64,000 bases of DNA from Flavobacterium psychraerolatum (GTDB taxonomy: Bacteria; Bacteroidota; Bacteroidia; Flavobacteriales; Flavobacteriaceae), in the NCBI RefSeq assembly GCF_025960985.1, contig NZ_JAOQMX010000011.1:29362-93361 (forward strand), written 5' to 3'. The translations under genes were made by a program, and so were the position numbers. The number at the start of each line of letters is the position of its first letter. Position 1 is the stretch's first letter. Positions 59,691 to 64,000 of the stretch are shown one piece after another. Under the pieces are notes generated by a model. It was not told the origin of the DNA, made no database searches, and was given only the letters and a program-made list of their open reading frames with translations.

Positions 59691-61042
59691 AATTTTAACT
59701 GAAAAAGGTTGGTTTGTTCACTAGGAATACTGTAGGTAATTTGGGCCTGATGAATGTTTAAAATGCGTTGTACAATAATTAATCCCAAACCAAATCCAGT
59801 GGTGCCGTTTGCATTTTTACCACGCATGAAGGGTTGAAAAAGATGGAGTTGCTCTTTTTTACTTAACGTTTTTCCGTAGTTGGCTACTGATATGATAAGG
59901 CTTTTTTCATCACTGCTAATTATAACTTGTGCTTGCTTATCGGTAGAGTAAACACAAGCATTTTTTAATATATTACTTATTGCAATTTCCAATAGATTTT
60001 TATTTCCGCGTATTTCTAGTGCTTTGTCAAGGTATTCGTTGTCCTCAATTTCAAATGTAATTTTAAAATTAGGATAAGTTTTGTTGGTGTTTTCAATGGA
60101 ACTAAACAAAACTTCATCCATTCTAATCAATTCCTTTTCAGCTATTTTACTAGTCTCCGTTTTTGACAAAATCAATAAAGAATGTATTAACTCCGTTAAT
60201 TGATTAATATCGGAAAGAATTACCAGCAGGAAGTTTTTGGACTCTTCAGATATCGAGGCAGTACTTATTTTATTTTCAATCTGTGATGTAATTCTGGATA
60301 AGGGAGTGCGTAATTCATGTGAAGCATGAGCAGTAAAATCTTTTTGCCTTTGATAAGATAACTCGATCCTATCCATCATAAAGTTAAATTCATTGGCAAT
60401 TAGGTCAATTTCATTTTTAGTACTTGCAGATGCGATTCGGGTATCAAGATTGTTTTCGTTAATTTTTTTTATTTTTTGGTGAAATAAACCTAACGGAAGT
60501 ATTGCTTTGCGTACCATCCAAGAGGTCAATATCCAGCATATAAAAGTAAATGCTAGGTATGAAATAATTAAAATGTATTGTAGGTAAATTGTTTTTCGGT
60601 TACCATAGCGGTCATTGGCAGATACTAGCACAAAATAGTCTTTGGCATTCGTATCTATAAAAATTCCGTAAAATTCATTTTGACCCACTTTTTTAAAAAA
60701 TGATTTGTGCTTCTTCAAATACTTTAGATCGGTAACGTTCCAATTTATTTTTTGGCCTTCCACGCTACTGTACATTAATTTAAAATTAGAATCAAAAATT
60801 AAGGTCTCTTCATTGTTTAATTTGTAGACAGAGTTATTATCTATTTCACGCAATAGCTCATAGTCTGGATTCTTATTATCCGATAAAAACCTTAAGGTTT
60901 TAAGTGCTTTTACCTCAAGCCGATCAATAAATTCTTCTTCTCTAAAGTTGGAAGCCAATGTAAATATAAATACACATGCTATTCCGTATAGAACAGCAAA
61001 CAGTGCACTTACCAATAACGAGATTCTAGTTTTTAATGTCAT
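59681..61042 (-). CDS. Sensor histidine kinase of the metal-response system
   Basis: 453 residues. TM1 at about 7-28, periplasmic domain 29-155, TM2 at about 156-175, HAMP at 176-230, HisKA motif FTAHASHELRTPLSRI with the phosphoacceptor His, N box ILKNACVYS, and G boxes TGFGLGLIIVQRIL. It resembles CusS/CzcS kinases. It overlaps the response regulator gene by four bases, and its stop lies in the control region of the efflux genes. The periplasmic domain may detect the metal directly. Confidence 0.92.
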   Translation of the reverse strand: MTLKTRISLLVSALFAVLYGIACVFIFTLASNFREEEFIDRLEVKALKTLRFLSDNKNPDYELLREIDNNSVYKLNNEETLIFDSNFKLMYSSVEGQKINWNVTDLKYLKKHKSFFKKVGQNEFYGIFIDTNAKDYFVLVSANDRYGNRKTIYLQYILIISYLAFTFICWILTSWMVRKAILPLGLFHQKIKKINENNLDTRIASASTKNEIDLIANEFNFMMDRIELSYQRQKDFTAHASHELRTPLSRITSQIENKISTASISEESKNFLLVILSDINQLTELIHSLLILSKTETSKIAEKELIRMDEVLFSSIENTNKTYPNFKITFEIEDNEYLDKALEIRGNKNLLEIAISNILKNACVYSTDKQAQVIISSDEKSLIISVANYGKTLSKKEQLHLFQPFMRGKNANGTTGFGLGLIIVQRILNIHQAQITYSIPSEQTNLFQLKFIF

Positions 61043-61719
61043 TCAACTTCACATAAGTAATATCCATAACCAATTTTTGTATGTATTAATTTGACTTGAT
61101 GGTCTTTGTCTATTTTTTTTCGAAGAAAATTAATGTAAACTTCAATTGTATTTTGGTTAGTTTCAATATGATAATCCCACAATTGATCTGCAATGGTAGC
61201 TTTGGATAGTACTTTTCCATTTGCATTGGCAAGCATCAAAATGAGTTTGAATTCCTTTGGTGTTAATTTTATTTCGATGCCAGAACGAAATACCTTCATA
61301 TCAGATTCAAATAATTCTAAATCATGTATAAGGATAGATTCTTTATTTTGTTGAGGTACCTCTTTTCGACGTAGTAGAGAGTTGACTCTCGCAAACAGTT
61401 CATCAAAATGAAAAGGCTTAACCAAATAATCATCTGCTCCATTATTAAATGAGGTGAGCTTATCGTCAATTTCACTAAAAGCACTTAGCATTATGATCGG
61501 TGTTTTTTTATCAATTTCTCTAATAGCTTTACAAACTTCAAATCCATTTTTACCGGGTACATTGATATCAAGAATTATCAGATCATATTGAAATGCCTTA
61601 TATCTTTTGACCAAAAGTGAACCATCATAAAATGGAATACATTCAAAAAGTTTAGAAACAAAAAAACTACTGATCTCTTTCGATAAAGTAAAATCATCTT
61701 CAAGTAATAAAATTTTCAT
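61039..61719 (-). CDS. OmpR-family response regulator of the metal-response system
   Basis: 226 residues. Receiver domain with acidic pair EDDF (7-10), phosphoacceptor Asp51 in ILDINVPGKNG and conserved Lys in LVKPFHF; trans_reg_C winged helix with KLTPKEFKLILMLANANGKVLSKATIADQLWD and the final TKIGYGYYL. First gene of the locus, overlapping the kinase gene by four bases. It is expected to bind the TTTAAG repeats before czcC. A terminator of the upstream M42 gene separates it from that gene. Confidence 0.94.
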   Translation of the reverse strand: MKILLLEDDFTLSKEISSFFVSKLFECIPFYDGSLLVKRYKAFQYDLIILDINVPGKNGFEVCKAIREIDKKTPIIMLSAFSEIDDKLTSFNNGADDYLVKPFHFDELFARVNSLLRRKEVPQQNKESILIHDLELFESDMKVFRSGIEIKLTPKEFKLILMLANANGKVLSKATIADQLWDYHIETNQNTIEVYINFLRKKIDKDHQVKLIHTKIGYGYYLCEVE

Positions 61720-61727
61720 AAGATTTA

Positions 61728-61763
61728 GATAAAAATAACCCGACTTTTATAAGTCAGGTTATT
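61728..61763 (-). terminator. Terminator of the M42 gene
   Basis: Stem AATAACC/GGTTATT plus GACTT/AAGTC with one C-A mismatch, loop TTAT, minus-strand tail TTTTT. Between the M42 stop (61793) and the regulator ATG (61719). Confidence 0.85.
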
Positions 61764-61792
61764 TAGATTGAATTTGATTTTAAATTGCCTAA

Positions 61793-62884
61793 CTATGATT
61801 TAAAATAGGAGAAAGTTTCATTATTCTCAATCTTCAAAAGTGTTTCATAAATCAGTTTGATCACGTTTTCAACATCCTCACGGTGTACCATTTCTACCGT
61901 AGTATGCATATAGCGCAAAGGTAGAGAAATTAAAGCCGAAGCAACACCTCCATTGCTATAGGCAAATGCATCTGTATCTGTACCCGTAACTCTCGATGAG
62001 GCCAATCTTTGGAATGGAATGTTTTTTTCTACAGCTGTATCCAAAATTAGTTCTCTCAAATTGTTTTGAACTGCAGGAGCATAAGTTACAACAGGACCTC
62101 TACCAATTTTAGTTTCGCCTTCAATTTTCTTTTCAATCATTGGCGTTGTAGAGTCATGGCAAACATCAGTAACAATTGCCACATTAGGCTTGATAGTTTG
62201 TGTAATCATTTCTGCACCACGCAAACCTACCTCTTCTTGAACAGAGTTGGTAATGTATAGGCCAAACGGAAGCTTTATGTTGTTCTCATGTAGCAAACGT
62301 GCTACCTCTGCAATCATAAAACCACCCATACGGTTATCAATAGCACGACAAACAAACTTGTTTTCGTTCAAGATCATAAATTCATCAGGATACGTGATTA
62401 CGCAACCTACATGAACGCCAAGTTTCTCAACTTCTTCTTTTGTTTCACAACCTAGATCAATAAATATATTGTCAGTTTTAGCAGTTTCCTCTTTGCTACG
62501 ATTGCGGGTGTGAATTGCTGGCCATCCAAAAACACCTTTTACAATTCCTTTTTTAGTATGAATGTTGACTCTTTTCGAAGGAGCAATTTGATGGTCAGAT
62601 CCTCCATTACGAATTACATAAATTAATCCATCCTCTGTAATATAGTTCACATACCAAGCAATTTCATCGGCATGCCCTTCAATAACTACCTTATAAGGAG
62701 CGTCTGGATTAATAACACCAACTGCTGTTCCGTAAGTGTCAGTAATAAACGTATCAACATAAGGTTTCAAATAGTCCATCCAGATTTTTTGCCCTTCAGC
62801 TTCAAATCCAGTAGGAGAAGCATTGTTTAAATATTGTTCTAAAAAGGCTAATGAAGTTGGTTTTAATATAGATTCTGTGCTCAT
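61793..62884 (-). CDS. M42-family metallo-aminopeptidase
   Basis: 363 residues. Metal ligands in VIEGHADEIAW, CRAIDNRMGG, QEEVGLRGA (catalytic Glu pair), VTDVCHDS and LRYMHTTVEMVHREDVE. M42 enzymes form large tetrahedral dodecamers with two zinc or cobalt ions per subunit and release N-terminal residues from peptides in the cytoplasm. Terminated just before the metal-sensor genes and divergent from the DUF4294 gene. Confidence 0.96.
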   Translation of the reverse strand: MSTESILKPTSLAFLEQYLNNASPTGFEAEGQKIWMDYLKPYVDTFITDTYGTAVGVINPDAPYKVVIEGHADEIAWYVNYITEDGLIYVIRNGGSDHQIAPSKRVNIHTKKGIVKGVFGWPAIHTRNRSKEETAKTDNIFIDLGCETKEEVEKLGVHVGCVITYPDEFMILNENKFVCRAIDNRMGGFMIAEVARLLHENNIKLPFGLYITNSVQEEVGLRGAEMITQTIKPNVAIVTDVCHDSTTPMIEKKIEGETKIGRGPVVTYAPAVQNNLRELILDTAVEKNIPFQRLASSRVTGTDTDAFAYSNGGVASALISLPLRYMHTTVEMVHREDVENVIKLIYETLLKIENNETFSYFKS

Positions 62885-62907
62885 AAAATTATTTTTTTGC
62901 TAATTTA

Positions 62908-62915
62908 TAAATTTG
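62908..62915 (+). promoter_or_regulatory. Promoter -7 box of the DUF4294 gene
   Basis: TAAATTTG matches TAnnTTTG, 51 bases before the ATG at 62967; no TTG at the usual distance. Confidence 0.4.
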
Positions 62916-62966
62916 GTATCAGACTTGTATATATAATGTATAATTTTACCAAATAAATAGTATCCA

Positions 62967-63635
62967 ATGAAGTTTTTTTATATAATCATTACTTGTTTTA
63001 TGTTTTCTATGAGTATTTCGGCTCAAGAAATTCCCGTACACCCAATGGATATGGTTCGCGAAATTGACGAATCTATAGATGTAGAAAAAGACACAATACA
63101 ATTAGAGGAAATCCTAATATCCAAAGAAAAGCTAAATCTCGATGCCAAAAAGCAATTCTTAATATTACAAAACCGTGTTTGGGTAACCTATCCTTATGCA
63201 AAATTAACAGCAGAACGTTTAGTAGGACTCAAAATAGGAATGGATAAGTTAAAGACAGCTAAAGAAAAGAAAAAATATTTCAAAATAGTTGAAAATTACC
63301 TAACCAATGAATTTGAAGCCAAACTAAAGAAACTTTCCCGTAGTCAAGGCCGAATCCTAGTAAAACTAATCCATCGTCAGACAGGAATTACCACTTTCGA
63401 CTTAATTAAAGACCTCAAAAGTGGGTGGAAAGCATTTTGGTCCAATACCGCAGCGAGTGTTTTTGATATCAATTTAAAATCAAAATACCAACCCTACGAC
63501 GTAAATGAAGATTTCTTGATAGAAAGTATTTTATTTAGATCCTTCAACTCAGGCCGATTAATCAACCAGCCACCTGCTAATCCTATTAATATGGAGGATT
63601 TAAGCCAAGCTTGGATGTCCAAATCACAAAAATAG
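62967..63635 (+). CDS. DUF4294-domain exported protein
   Basis: 222 residues. Signal peptide MKFFYIIITCFMFSMSISAQ. The body has the DUF4294 pattern: LQNRVWVTYPYAKLTAERL, KIVENYLTNEFEAKLKKLSRSQGRILVKLIHRQTGITTFDLIKDLKSGWKAFWSNTAASVF and DLNLKSKYQPYD-like NLKSKYQPYD. Function unknown, restricted to Bacteroidota. Adjacent divergent M42 peptidase gene is the usual neighbour. Confidence 0.93.
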   Translation: MKFFYIIITCFMFSMSISAQEIPVHPMDMVREIDESIDVEKDTIQLEEILISKEKLNLDAKKQFLILQNRVWVTYPYAKLTAERLVGLKIGMDKLKTAKEKKKYFKIVENYLTNEFEAKLKKLSRSQGRILVKLIHRQTGITTFDLIKDLKSGWKAFWSNTAASVFDINLKSKYQPYDVNEDFLIESILFRSFNSGRLINQPPANPINMEDLSQAWMSKSQK

Positions 63636-64000
63636 AAGTAACATAATAATATTCTCAAAAGTAATAACTATATTTTTAGGAGCAGTAATACTATTTTCAT
63701 CAGTAAGTGTGGTCCCGCTATGCGTTTCAATCTTTTTATCGGTAGAAAAAGCCTCAAAAAAGGATTTTCACTTCTATCTGGGCTAGGAGGGAAGTATCGT
63801 TCTTCTTTGTTAGTATCCTAAAATCCGAATTCAACTACATTTTGTGTATTTAAAAGTCTTTAACCTTCACTATTTGATATATGACCTAACACTTGGGGTA
63901 ACTTAAAAAAAATCCAGTTAGATTATACTGATTAGGACAGATGGGTTGGTCTTTTCTCTGTAGAAAGCTATAAAATCTATCTATTGTTTATGAGTACTGA
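63636..64000. other. Terminal intergenic stretch without a complete gene
   Basis: Contains copy B of the hairpin repeat and a short frame without a start codon (63652-63786). The last 200 bases hold no recognisable gene, RNA or mobile element, and a segment near 63890 (ACTTGGGGTAACTT) is too short to assign. Confidence 0.4.
63710..63790 (+). repeat. Dispersed hairpin repeat, copy B
   Basis: Reads GGTCCCGCTATGCG, TTTCAATCTTTTT, stem CTTTTT/AAAAAG (63732-63737 with 63746-63751), then AAAAAAGGATTTTCACTT, CTATCTGGGCTAGG. The GCTATGC and TCTGGGC flanks strongly resemble the intergenic elements I recall from other flavobacteria (GCCCGGATAGAAG in reverse). Confidence 0.7.

Noticed and set aside
61759..61769. 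Isolated TTATTTAGATT box before the metal-response regulator
   Set aside because: Part of it is the arm of the M42 terminator. A single 11-base match is expected by chance in AT-rich DNA; there is no inverted partner as at 27940-28123.
1..64000. CRISPR arrays, tRNA or rRNA genes, prophage, transposases
   Set aside because: I looked in all gaps for regularly spaced repeats, tRNA-like cloverleaf segments and transposase fragments and found none that could be supported.

Overview
The window looks like a chromosomal segment of a Flavobacterium-type bacterium (phylum Bacteroidota). The DNA is AT-rich. Most promoters that can be recognised carry the Bacteroidota -7 box TAnnTTTG, often with TTG 17-22 bases upstream. 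The gene content is typical of the group: gliding genes gldF and gldG, SusC/FecA-like TonB receptors, TSP3-OmpA proteins, DUF4294, HTTM, imelysins and a flavobacterial zeaxanthin cluster. No rRNA, tRNA, CRISPR array, prophage or intact insertion sequence was seen.

Layout. 1-371: truncated MscS channel. 887-4166: prfA and a DUF5723/TSP3/OmpA protein. 4229-13106 (minus strand): a stress and envelope block with a small lipoprotein, YtxH, an Lmo0937-type peptide, a porin, YihY/BrkB, a DUF4142-like lipoprotein, a CHASE3-PAS kinase with receiver and AraC regulator, an AI-2E exporter, CsbD and Dps. 13356-19111: a four-gene DNA repair operon (MBL exonuclease, ATP-dependent ligase, Lhr-like helicase, PdeM). 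19473-21122: pyrF and a BtuF-fold protein without an export signal. 21661-30770: a divergent, probably iron-related locus (TonB receptor, HTTM, imelysin and DUF4856 on minus; imelysin and di-haem oxidoreductase on plus) around a 205-base promoter region with four symmetric TTATTTAGA boxes. 30853-31530: an alpha/beta hydrolase that has lost its catalytic residues. 31939-32898: Kir-type channel.

33072-40643: a light-response and carotenoid locus. A MerR/B12-binding regulator with the CarH signatures (W-x9-EH and ExHxxG) heads crtI, crtB, crtZ and a fused lycopene cyclase, followed by an SRPBCC protein, a photolyase and a TIGR01777 protein. The set would make zeaxanthin from GGPP and couple it to DNA photorepair. 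40816-47266: dnaN, gldG, gldF, a methyltransferase, a SAM-cleaving DUF62 enzyme and phoH. 47344-49959: an SDR and an nsrR-hmp nitric oxide operon with a palindromic operator candidate. 50182-52736: a HAD phosphatase, purC and a YjdF-like protein whose last codons double as the purC terminator.

52879-61719: a heavy-metal efflux locus on the minus strand. An OmpR-type regulator and kinase precede czcC, czcB, an OprB-type porin and czcA. The active-site signature of the pump (D396, D402, E409) points to Zn/Co/Cd rather than Cu/Ag. Helically phased TTTAAG repeats lie in front of czcC. 61793-63635: M42 aminopeptidase and DUF4294 protein. Three members of a dispersed hairpin repeat family lie at 731-810, 601-687 of the 37-kb region (37601-37687) and 63710-63790.
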